NCBI RefSeq assembly: GCF_000003815.2
Contig: NC_049997.1
Coordinates: 7,044,815 to 7,107,121, forward strand
Source: Branchiostoma floridae
Taxonomy: Eukaryota > Chordata > Leptocardii > Amphioxiformes > Branchiostomatidae
Direction: 5' to 3'
Length of the DNA: 62,307 nucleotides
Shown here: piece after piece, positions 38,278 to 44,709 of the stretch
Numbering within the stretch: position 1 is the first letter of the stretch
How the letters are laid out: each line of letters opens with the position of its first letter
The notes under the pieces: model-generated
Told to the model about the DNA's origin: nothing
Database searches by the model: none
What the model saw: only the letters and a program-made list of their open reading frames with translations
Made by a program: the position numbers and the translations under genes

Positions 38278-39936
38278 GTATCTGATATCACAGGCACGTA
38301 AATGATGAAACAGTCTGCAAGTACAGATGGTGTCTTTTACTGTAGGTAACATATAACATAAAGACTATGCATATAGAGGTAAAATTTTTCCCAAATGTAT
38401 CCTTGTCATTTTTCAGACTATACATATTCTGCTATTTGCCTACCCTAAAAGACGATACACTGCACAGATGGTGCCTTTTACTGTAGGTAAAGGCCAAGTT
38501 TTAGAGGTCAACTTTCTCCCAAATGATGTATTCTGTCATTTTTTTCAGTCTAAACATATTTCTACACATATTATGTTATTTGCATACCATAAAAGACTTC
38601 ACAATATAAATGCATTATGTTATTTGTGTAACCTTAAACCTAGAGGGATTATAAGATAATGATGTCATGTATTGTATTTCATGGATACGTGTCACTATTC
38701 ATGATGGTACAGTTGTATCAGGATCATTTTCAAACATCATATGGAATTAACACAAAACATTCGGTGTTTATACCGTACTTACTTAACATAGGAAAGCATT
38801 TACCCTCTTTTCTTGTGTTCAAGGTGCAATGTTAGCTAAGCAGCGTTCCAAATGCAGATCTCAAAATTTGTGTAATATACAATTTTAATGTTAAACGTTA
38901 GACATTTTACTGTTACGGTAATTTTTACAATATTTTCAATATTCAACATATTGTAATGTATAAATGACAATCAAGAAACTGTGCCTGAGCTGATACACTT
39001 ACATGTATGTTAGTCGATGAAGGTTAGTTAGACTTAGACATCCAGGTAATAAGATACACCAAAAAGCAGTTACCCAAGCAAGTGGGTATGATTTTGGAAA
39101 TGGTCAGGTGTTTCAGATGGTATCCACTATCTTAAGTCACGATAATCCAATTTCTTTCGCATGTTCAAACAACAAGTTGGAATGAATTTGATGGCATGAT
39201 AGAAATGCTACTCCCATCACAAGATACCATTAGTATTGCATCAGTGTCCCTATAATTATCCAGAAATTATCATTTTCTACAATCGTTCATTCATTGTAAA
39301 AGTGACCTGACTTGAACCCTCACCCTAACATAGGGGTATCAGAATATACATACGGGTGTCTGTAATAACATACATTCAAATTCTGTACCCTACATCTACA
39401 TAAGTACTTGATATGTTTAAAAAGAGTCAGTTTGTTTAGAGAAGTCACAATGACTTACCCCAAGTTCCCCACATTCACAGACGAACAGAAAGCCACTTTC
39501 CTGTTAAAATTACAGAATCCACAAATTCTAGTAGATAAAGTGGGGTTTTTCTTCTACCTCTGCTTCCAAAAAAGAAGTTAAACCTGCAGCCTGTTTAGAA
39601 ATAGCCAACACAAGTATCCGAGTACTAGTAGCCTCTTTTCACATTAATGTTTATCACTGTCCATTGTCACATGTATGTTCCCTATGTTTCTACCATATAT
39701 TGTACATGCAATAGCCTCCGGGCATGAACTTGCTTTACTGGGTAACTTCGCATTATCCCACGCCGGATAATTGCACGGAATTCGCTGGCAAATTGGGTGT
39801 GCAATTAAGCAGCTTCCACTGTAATAGGAAAGCAAACAATAACAAACTAAATTAACTCACCCGTGTGGTTGATAAGTCCAGCTCTTTCCTCCATCTCGAC
39901 AGCCGATGTCAGAGGATCATGGACAGGACTGGCCAT
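16924..39936 (-). CDS. ANO: Anoctamin (TMEM16 family), about 20 coding exons, 1005 residues
   Basis: Exons: 39861-39936 (coding part), 36823-36927, 34292-34555, 33529-33570, 32513-32586, 31731-31828, 29932-30113, 29320-29498, 28549-28767, 27003-27176, 26179-26286, 24871-25134, 24237-24442, 23698-23855, 22755-22960, 22066-22250, 21473-21578, 20481-20664, 19502-19534, 16924-17078. They sum to 3018 nt, exactly 1006 codons with stop, with every phase agreeing. The cytosolic dimerisation domain ([22 protein letters not shown]) precedes ten helices. The calcium site of the family is complete: NNLRE in TM6, EYLE in TM7, EIRLD in TM8. The protein resembles ANO3/4/5/6 ([16 protein letters not shown]); whether it is a chloride channel or a lipid scramblase cannot be told. 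The C-terminus ESTV is a class I PDZ ligand. Exons of 42 and 33 bp are phase 1-1 and skippable. Many exons have partial copies in the following intron. Confidence 0.9.
17248..17465. mobile_element. Foldback element, family F copy in the anoctamin last intron
   Basis: Near-palindrome: CTAGTTCACCTTTATC at the left is the inverse of GATAAAGGTGAACTAG-type sequence at the right. The centre is a hairpin of GGTGGTTT..TTGCAATGTTTT..AATATT..GAAACCA. Other copies: 19860-20035, 20191-20432, 21950-22055, 25625-25700, 36339-36780, 47968-48575. Confidence 0.7.
19502..19534 (-). CDS. ANO: Anoctamin 33-bp microexon
   Basis: Flanked by CTAG acceptor and CAG|GTATGA donor, phase 1-1. It encodes an acidic [11 protein letters not shown]-type peptide. 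Skipping it leaves the frame intact, so alternative inclusion is possible. Confidence 0.65.
19718..19792. repeat. 75-nt near-perfect hairpin
   Basis: TTTCTACCAGGGCTCCTT at the left and AAGGAGCCCTGGTAGAAA at the right pair across roughly 30 bp, with a loop around TTAAAAATTCT. It lies in an anoctamin intron. It may be a tiny MITE or a small-RNA precursor; the sequence alone does not decide. Confidence 0.6.
20081..20135 (-). pseudogene. Partial copy of anoctamin exon 20481-20664 (3' end plus donor)
   Basis: About 55 bp match 20481-20535 with about four substitutions. The intron side (CAGGTTTTGGTGG.ATGTTTAC) matches as well, and both copies are preceded on the left by foldback elements. This suggests a tandem duplication of about 400 bp. 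Confidence 0.85.
20481..21578 (-). CDS. ANO: Anoctamin exons encoding TM10 and the C-terminal cytosolic helix
   Basis: 21473-21578 encodes [24 protein letters not shown]. 20481-20664 continues [16 protein letters not shown] and a basic helix rich in Arg/Gln ([16 protein letters not shown]). These match the final helix and tail start of animal anoctamins; phase 2 in, 0 between, 1 out. Confidence 0.9.
21380..21440 (+). repeat. L2/CR1-like LINE 3' tail
   Basis: CATTGTACCTTGTGCGATCG then TTGAGCAATAAA and an ATTCATTC microsatellite, the usual 3' end of CR1/L2-group elements. Inverse-orientation relatives are at about 20836-20885 and 31850-31915. Confidence 0.55.
22066..22960 (-). CDS. ANO: Anoctamin exons encoding TM7 end, TM8, TM9 and the following extracellular loop
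   Basis: 22755-22960 encodes [18 protein letters not shown] and EIRLDAQKF, with the TM8 Glu/Asp calcium ligands. 22066-22250 encodes [16 protein letters not shown] and a loop with an N-glycosylation sequon (LNFS). The loop ends HNVTFCR, another sequon. Confidence 0.93.
23465..23605 (+). repeat. SINE fragment
   Basis: GCCCTTGGAAAGGCACTTCA..GACTTTCCTCACTCCATCCAGG matches the body of the SINE at 48025-48492; the head is degraded. Confidence 0.5.
23698..24442 (-). CDS. ANO: Anoctamin exons encoding TM5-TM7 with calcium ligands
   Basis: 24237-24442 encodes [37 protein letters not shown] and NNLRE (TM6 Asn/Glu ligands). 23698-23855 encodes a Lys/Glu-rich cytosolic loop, RWELDY and LFFEYLEM (TM7 Glu/Glu ligands). 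Confidence 0.93.
24541..24690 (+). repeat. Degraded tRNA-like SINE
   Basis: GGTCAGTAAAGTGATTAGAG..TTTAATACCCAGCTGAGTC resembles A/B boxes of a tRNA-derived SINE; weak. Confidence 0.35.
24871..25134 (-). CDS. ANO: Anoctamin exon encoding TM3 end and TM4
   Basis: 264 bp, phase 0-0. It starts [15 protein letters not shown], the second half of TM3. It then encodes [19 protein letters not shown] (TM4) and the family hallmark [10 protein letters not shown]. Confidence 0.93.
25287..25386. other. Assembly gap (100 N)
   Basis: Exactly 100 N, usually a placeholder for unknown length. It lies in the intron between the TM3 half-exons, next to the 69-bp array, so the array's surroundings may be misassembled. 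Confidence 0.95.
25430..25625 (-). repeat. SINE tail in inverse orientation
   Basis: Inverse complement of the 48300-48460 SINE tail (GGCCGACTGCTC..GCAAGGGTCTGGAGCGGCTGCC). Confidence 0.6.
25757..26231 (-). repeat. Seven-copy 69-bp array of an anoctamin exon end with splice donor
   Basis: TACAGCAAAT starts at 25762, 25831, 25900, 25969, 26038, 26107 and 26176, exactly 69 bp apart. Each unit holds the coding complement of [17 protein letters not shown] followed by a GTAAGTATAGGG donor and a short intronic piece that itself reads through in frame (VSIGTN). The units are nearly identical; the two at lowest coordinates share one synonymous change (GCGTGGG against GCGGGGG). The unit at 26176 belongs to the authentic exon. 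Confidence 0.95.
26179..26286 (-). CDS. ANO: Anoctamin exon encoding the first half of TM3
   Basis: 108 bp, phase 0-0, acceptor TTTTTCAG, donor GCT|GTAAGTATAG. It encodes [19 protein letters not shown] then [17 protein letters not shown], the first half of TM3. Its last 51 bp are the repeat seen six more times downstream. Confidence 0.92.
26751..26957 (-). pseudogene. Two partial copies of anoctamin exon 27003-27176
   Basis: 26894-26957 matches the last 64 bp of the exon with about three changes and keeps the CTTAC donor complement. A poorer copy is at about 26757-26800 (GGGTCTCTCCTCCTCCTG). Both lie in the downstream intron and lack an acceptor. Confidence 0.85.
27003..27176 (-). CDS. ANO: Anoctamin exon encoding TM2
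   Basis: 174 bp, phase 0-0: [16 protein letters not shown].. then [17 protein letters not shown], the characteristic TM2 and following loop, ending RPRPQFEAQ. Confidence 0.93.
27374..27994. other. Assembly gap (621 N)
   Basis: Lies in the intron between exons 27003-27176 and 28549-28767; no coding exon is missing because the flanking phases and the protein agree. Confidence 0.95.
28130..28185 (-). pseudogene. Diverged copy of the anoctamin first extracellular loop exon end
   Basis: Reads [24 protein letters not shown], against [23 protein letters not shown] in the true exon. Cysteine positions and donor are kept although DNA similarity is low. No clear acceptor. Confidence 0.5.
28411..28467 (-). 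pseudogene. Partial copy of anoctamin exon 28549-28767 (3' end plus donor)
   Basis: CATGATAGCAGACTGACAAC..CCACAGAACTTGTCACA matches the first 57 bp (gene-wise last) of the true exon with several changes and keeps a CTTAC donor complement. Confidence 0.8.
28478..28497. repeat. CTTT microsatellite
   Basis: Five TTTC units in an anoctamin intron. Confidence 0.9.
28549..28767 (-). CDS. ANO: Anoctamin exon encoding TM1 and the cysteine-rich first extracellular loop
   Basis: 219 bp, phase 0-0: [19 protein letters not shown] then [10 protein letters not shown], sequon NLT, and [17 protein letters not shown]. The cysteines match the disulfide-bonded loop of the family. Confidence 0.95.
29320..30113 (-). 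CDS. ANO: Anoctamin exons encoding the cytosolic domain before TM1
   Basis: 29932-30113 encodes [31 protein letters not shown] and [15 protein letters not shown]. 29320-29498 encodes [33 protein letters not shown] and ends DYFGSK before a weak GTCGAT donor. Confidence 0.92.
30215..31330. repeat. Degenerate minisatellite in an anoctamin intron, about 25 units
   Basis: GATCTGTCCCTGGTGCTGAA CACCATCCACACTTGTG-type units of roughly 35-60 bp recur. The core TGGTGCTGAACACCA is a hairpin (TGGTG/CACCA). A larger direct duplication (30447-30595 and 30660-30805) includes SINE-tail sequence. Confidence 0.8.
31535..31558 (-). pseudogene. Partial copy of anoctamin exon 31731-31828 end
   Basis: CACCTGAAGGGGTCCAG, with the preceding GGGTTTTGAGACATCTT intron sequence, matches 31700-31750. 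The donor GT is retained (CTTCAG|GTGTGG). Confidence 0.75.
31731..32586 (-). CDS. ANO: Anoctamin exons: end of the dimerisation domain
   Basis: 32513-32586 encodes [20 protein letters not shown]. 31731-31828 encodes [17 protein letters not shown] and [14 protein letters not shown] is a hallmark of the anoctamin N-terminal domain. Confidence 0.92.
33028..33180. mobile_element. Inverted-repeat MITE with CCAAT motifs
   Basis: AAGCTGAGGTTTTCCACTTT and AAAGTTGAAACCTCAGCC are inverted ends; inside, GCCAATCAGAGAA and TTTGATTGGCTGAC are inverted too. A relative lies at 34600-34760. Confidence 0.65.
33187..33376. mobile_element. Inverted-repeat element
   Basis: GGTCAATTTCCAAACCGGGC at the left corresponds inversely to CCGGGTTGGGAAATGGGACC at the right; GGAAATGAAAAATA and TATTTTTCATTTC continue the symmetry inward. 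Confidence 0.6.
33529..34555 (-). CDS. ANO: Anoctamin exons: start of the dimerisation domain and a 42-bp cassette
   Basis: 34292-34555 encodes [19 protein letters not shown] then [20 protein letters not shown], the classic anoctamin N-domain core. 33529-33570 is a 42-bp phase 1-1 exon ([14 protein letters not shown]) that could be skipped without changing frame. Confidence 0.88.
34600..34760. mobile_element. Inverted-repeat MITE, related to 33028-33180
   Basis: TTGTGGAGGCTCTGCTAAAC at the left and GTTTAGCTGAGCCTCCACAA at the right are inverted, with GGTTTCCA/TGGAAACC inside. Confidence 0.65.
36271..36300 (-). pseudogene. Short copy of anoctamin exon 36823-36927 end, donor destroyed
   Basis: TAGCTTATCCTCATCTGACC followed by CCACC matches 36816-36840, except that the GTAAGC donor reads ATAAGC. 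Confidence 0.75.
36339..36780. mobile_element. Nested foldback elements of family F
   Basis: At least two interleaved copies: CTAGTTCACCTTTATCCGCG, TTCAAACTGCAATGTTTTGA and AACGGATATAGGTTACCCC occur repeatedly and inverted. Confidence 0.7.
36823..36927 (-). CDS. ANO: Anoctamin N-terminal Ser-rich exon
   Basis: 105 bp, phase 1-1: [17 protein letters not shown].. ending SSRVGSDEG. It is low-complexity, cytosolic, and a likely phosphorylation region (inference). Confidence 0.8.
37217..38236. other. Plus-strand open stretch without recognisable product
   Basis: Open frames at 37217-37765 (182 codons) and 37744-37956 (70 codons) lie in an anoctamin intron. I find no domain, so I treat them as chance or eroded repeat. 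Confidence 0.3.
38237..38272. repeat. TA dinucleotide microsatellite
   Basis: About 18 TA units in an anoctamin intron. Confidence 0.95.
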
Positions 39937-39948
39937 ATCCTTAAACCA
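39861..39948 (-). CDS. ANO: Anoctamin candidate first coding exon
   Basis: TTGCAG acceptor, then an ATG at 39936 in good context (G at -3 and +4) starting [15 protein letters not shown], donor ACGG|GTGAGT, phase 1. The coding part is 76 nt and makes the whole gene close in frame. Upstream of the ATG the exon reads as 5'UTR. Confidence 0.65.
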
Positions 39949-40255
39949 CTGCAACAAACCGGAAATCTTGCTAGCTCTCTTGTATGTGCGTGTTACGTCA
40001 AAATTGTTTTATCCTTGCAGTTGCACCTTCATCTGATTCAGTTGAGAAGCTCTGAAACAAAAACAAAAGACATCATGCATCAGAAATAAGGAAAATGCCA
40101 TAGCCTTAAATCACTTCAACATGCGGGAAATCCTACTTTCTCTCTTGTATGTGTGTTAATACGTAAAAATCGCTTTAACCTCGTGATGTATTGAAAAGTT
40201 GCACATTCATCTGATTCACTTGAGAAGCTCTGAAACAAAAACAAAAGTTATATAT
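39930..40255. repeat. Two-copy direct repeat of about 165 bp covering an exon start
   Basis: 39930-40090 and 40097-40255 align in order: CCTTAAACCACT../CCTTAAATCACTTC.., CTCTCTTGTATGTG, TTCATCTGATTCA.TTGAGA and AGCTCTGAAACAAAAACAAA. The copy carries the 5' side of the 39861-39948 exon region. Confidence 0.8.
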
Positions 40256-42676
40256 CATGCATCAGCCACTTTAGTGAAGTAAGAAAAAAGCAAAAGATTT
40301 GCAAGAAAGGTGACATTAGCAAGCAAAACATAATGTTTAGCATTATTTGCATACATTCCTAGCATAACATAACAAACTAGTACTGCTCTGTTTATTCTTA
40401 ATATTTTTCTTATGCCTGCATATTCATATACTCACTTAAATGCTTGTTCTAATTGAAATGTACAAAATAGCAATATTAGGTTCAAAAATTAAATCGCCCT
40501 GTAGTGTTTGATTACATAATGTAGCAAGTAGCAGGATAGACTTGGAGGGGTTGGTCAATATAGATATCATCATATCAAATGTTAGTGTCTCAAATTTCCT
40601 TCATCAAACTCTCACATGAAATTATCAAATCAACCATGGATAACCAACCAACAAACCAACAAACCAACCAACTTCATTTTTTTCTAAATAAGAGCAAAAA
40701 TACAAGTGTAGGTTTGCTCTCAATATGACCTTTGACCCGTGGCCTCTACATCATAACATGTGTCAAAGTCAGTACCCTGAGTAAACACTAGGGTCATGAT
40801 GATAAATATCGATTGCCTTTGATAATGGTCTGACTGTCTGACCTACATAACTTAGTCTTTGCTTGACCCACATTACTATAAACCTGTCAAGAACGTAACA
40901 TACAAAATACTGCTCTGGTTTACAACAGAATTGTAATGGGAAATAATATAACCCAGATACTAATCTTCGGTTCCTTTTCGCCTCCTCAACAAAAAGACTC
41001 TCCCGTAGTACAATTTAGGACCTAAGAGCTATATGATAATTGAAACGTTAGCACAAACCTTCACACGATAGGCATCCAGACTAAGATGGCTTACCATATG
41101 TAGAAATCACACAGAGATCATAGAGAGATCACACCCACCCAGCCATTGAGTCAGACATGTCAGATACAAGGACATTAACAACTTCCTCACAGCTGTTTTA
41201 CATTCAGACAGTCCCTGACATCCAGTGCCCTTCCCACTACCATATATGGTCATGAGGACAACTCCACCCACTACATGTCTACTCTCCAAGCAGAGGTTTG
41301 GCTCCGACTGTTTTAGAGTAGAGTAGAGTAGAGTAGAGTAGAGTTTAGACATTTCATCCCTTTGATGAAAGTTCATTGTTTTTACCAAGGCTTTATGATT
41401 GTTGTTTTTTTTCCATTCCTTTTGTCTATTTTAGATGGTGGTCAAAACGAAAATCTGACACAATAGAAACCCCCCTGATAAAAATGCTGTAAACAATGCC
41501 CAAAACAAGCATAACATCTGCTTGGAGAGTACAACATATCTAATATGCAGAACAACTAGTAATTCTGTACTATACTTTCACACCCTAACCGGATCTTAAA
41601 ACATTTGCTGTCTGAAACACAGTTTTTAAAATGTTATTAAGGCTATAAATCTTTTCTAATGGATTTATAATTGGACAGTGCTGTCATTATATCCTCCCAG
41701 GGGAGTTTTAACTATGGGGGATGTCTGTTACATGATTGACAGCTAGGCTGGTCATGTGATGTATTGAATGACAGGTATGAGTCAATACTGTAGATCCATT
41801 TACTTTTGCAGTGGTTCAAATTGCAATAAAAGACAAAAGTTTTAACCATGTGTTAAATATGCAGTTGAAACAATTCTGTAATACAGTAGTAATAGTAATA
41901 CATTGGGAATGCATATTTGTGGTGTAAATCTGTGTAATGAATCTGCAGCAGAGATGTCATTGCAGAAGTAAAAGTTGACACAGTGAAAGGTTTTAGATTT
42001 ACAGTAGTCTACTTCTGAATGGGTGTGGTTAGACAAAGACACATGTGTAAGCCATTAGTTATTTCCTGGTACAATCATCTAAACTCCAAGCAGATGTTGG
42101 GATGGAAACATTGTTAGTCAACAAGTACAAGTTGAAGTAGCTACACATAACATTTTTGCATATTACATACAGAATACAGGTGCCTATTCAACTCATTCAG
42201 CTTAGTGAAAAGGAGTTGGTTTCAGCAGAGTGCACATTTTTCCATCATACAGCTGTTATTGAGCACCATGTACCTCCCCCATTGTCCCTTACATTTCAAC
42301 AAGTGACAGCTGTCACTCATACATCATAACTAATTATACTTCTCTCCAAGCAGATGTTAGGTCCCGACACCTCTATATAACCTCCTTGGTCCTGACTTGC
42401 CTTTCACATATTTATAGTCTTATTTGTCAGAATATCTATTCTGTCTGGTTTCACAGACGGATAAAAGATGACGGCAAAATAGGCAAAAACGCCTAAAAAC
42501 CGTCGTCAAAAACAAACCGGCGCCTAACCTCTGCTTGGAGAGTACTGAACAGAGCATGCAGCTCGGATAGAGCGTGGGAGGGGGGCAATCTAATATTCTG
42601 AATCCTATTAAACACAACTAATATGTATTTCTAAAGCCAACCATGCTCATATAGGACGTAAGACTATCGCTCTTAC

Positions 42677-42862
42677 CTTCTTTGGTAGCTTTAGCAGTCC
42701 CAAAATCTCCGAGGAAAACGGAAAACGTGGCCCGGTTTCGGTACACAAGACGAGCTTTATTTACGTCAACATTCCCGCCACCGTGGAATGGATGCAATGC
42801 CCCCGCACTAAAACCGTCCTCCTCATTCGTAACATCCGATTCGGAAATACTGAACTTGTCGC
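42677..42862 (-). CDS. Probable coding exon upstream of the anoctamin, N-terminal alternative
   Basis: 186 bp open, CTTCAG acceptor, GAAG|GTAAGA donor, phase 1-1. It encodes GDKFSISESDVTNEEDG..VDVNKARLVYRNRATFSVFLGDFG. It has no ATG, so a further first exon must lie at higher coordinates. Its phase lets it join 36823-36927 directly, giving an alternative N-terminus. Joining it to 39861-39948 would hit a stop, which implies mutually exclusive starts. It could instead belong to another gene. Confidence 0.55.
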
Positions 42863-43979
42863 CTGAAGTTTCTTTAAAATTGTTTTAGATTGCTACAATA
42901 TTTCATAGACGTGGAATCTATATTACTACTAAAGATATGGAAAGAATGCAATGATTTCTTAAATGTTGAATTGAAAACTTATTAATTCATATTAGAATAT
43001 TGGCATGTTTATGACATCGAAAGAGACACCGCCGATTCGAATGCCATTACGTAAATGTATGAAGTTAGATGCTTTTGAAGGATCAGCTGTATACTAATGG
43101 AGTTGCTGGGAAAATATACGTAATCTTTCCTGTTCATGGTCATCTTCTCTTAGTTAATTATCTGTGACATTATGATCTTTAAAATCGATTTATTTCTAGT
43201 CATAAATTAAGGAGATTATACCCAATTTGGCCAATCCGATTTCCAACATACGGCATTGAGCCTTGTGCAAGAATTTCATTACATTTTTCCTACCGAAACA
43301 AGCCAGTCTTCTTTACGAGTCGTGAAGAAAAACGCCCTCCACAGAAAGCCAAGAACAAAGGTGTTTACCTGGACGTCTTAAATTTCCCGCTCTCCCATGA
43401 TGCAACAATACACGTACTTACCTATGCGATCTAGAAAACAGCTGCAATATTCTTGGACAATTGCCAAATTTTATGCAACAAACTACTTTAAATTCTACCA
43501 ATTTTCCAGTAAATATCATAATTTCGTAAAATCATAACAATAATCTACTTAAGGATTTTGAGTATGGAATAAATTGGTTTTATTGTTGCTTTGATGTCGA
43601 GGCACATAAAACTATTTGCTTCAAATTTTCACAAATAGGTCACGATAGGAAGTACATTGAGAATTGGACTCAATCATTGTGGCAATACACCTGCCAAATC
43701 CCGCGTACAAGACGAAGTTCAACTTAAATGCAGGAAAATTGTACACGTCATTATATATGGCAACAACTATTACACAAAGTACAAAATAGAGGTAACTAGA
43801 GTTAACAAAACAATAAGGGCTAACATAATTCTTTGACATGTAACTTGTTATTACAACGGAGTAGGCTAATAACTACTGTCGGCACTCTTTATAATAACAA
43901 AGCAATCCCTTGACATAAATTACCAGTTGACACCACATTCCGTCTTCATACGCATTACGTCATTGCCCTGCCTGTGTCC
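42863..43979. other. Candidate divergent promoter region
   Basis: Lies between the leftward exon at 42862 and the rightward SLC35G gene. Donor-like GTAAGTACG at about 43416-43424 and GTAAACACC at about 43364-43372 on the minus strand suggest non-coding first exons, unproven. Confidence 0.35.
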
Positions 43980-43982
43980 TTA

Positions 43983-44479
43983 GGCCACAGCAAGTAAATT
44001 TTATGGATGACATCCTCTGCAGACTGCAAAAATAGTGCGATAGGGCGAAAAAAAAACAAGATGGGTGAAAAAAAATTGTGATGAGTGTTGTAACAAGAAT
44101 TAAAGAGACAAAACATGGTATCGGAGCCAACAAGGCATTCATTCATGTATTCAAGACATGTACTGGTGTGGTAAAAGTAGTGTGGTAGACTGGCATTACC
44201 AACAAAGTTGGTAACCACACTCATGGCTTCCATATTGGTGTCACTTTTACAACTATCCAATAAATTTCATTTCTTAACAACTACAGCCCTGGGTACCTCG
44301 CAAGTGTCACTTCTACAAGTACAATTATTAGGCTACAATACAACATATTTGTTCATTTTGGTACTTTATCGTCATGTTGACCATCCCTGCAGAAGAAAAA
44401 AATTCTTGTTTTTTTTCTGAAATCAGGCGAAAATTAATGCGCGCGCTGATGTCATCCATAAAATTTACATGCTGTGGCC
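43983..44479. mobile_element. PIF/Harbinger-like MITE, 497 bp, TTA target duplication
   Basis: GGCCACAGCAAGTAAATTTT at the left and AAAATTTACATGCTGTGGCC at the right form terminal inverted repeats of about 33 bp with one change. TTA flanks both ends (43980-43982, 44480-44482). It ends 230 bp before the SLC35G start codon. Confidence 0.8.
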
Positions 44480-44709
44480 TTACATGGACGCATGGACGAA
44501 AAGTTGTCCTCTCGGTCAGCGACACCACGGACAGTTTAGCTAATTAAACATTACGTGTGCTTCCGACAACAATCGTCTTTACAACGACTCGACAGCTCTC
44601 CGACTTCTTACGAAAGACGGGTCGACACAAAGTCCGCAGAGTTCTAAGCTTAGGCCACGTCAGCTATAGGACCCCCGTCTCTCAGAGACCACAACACGAG
44701 ACAACAGCG

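Noticed and set aside
40006-40225. Small exon candidates reading SFSTESDEG in both duplicated copies
   Set aside because: Phases do not fit between neighbouring exons, the donors are weak, and only one copy stays open.
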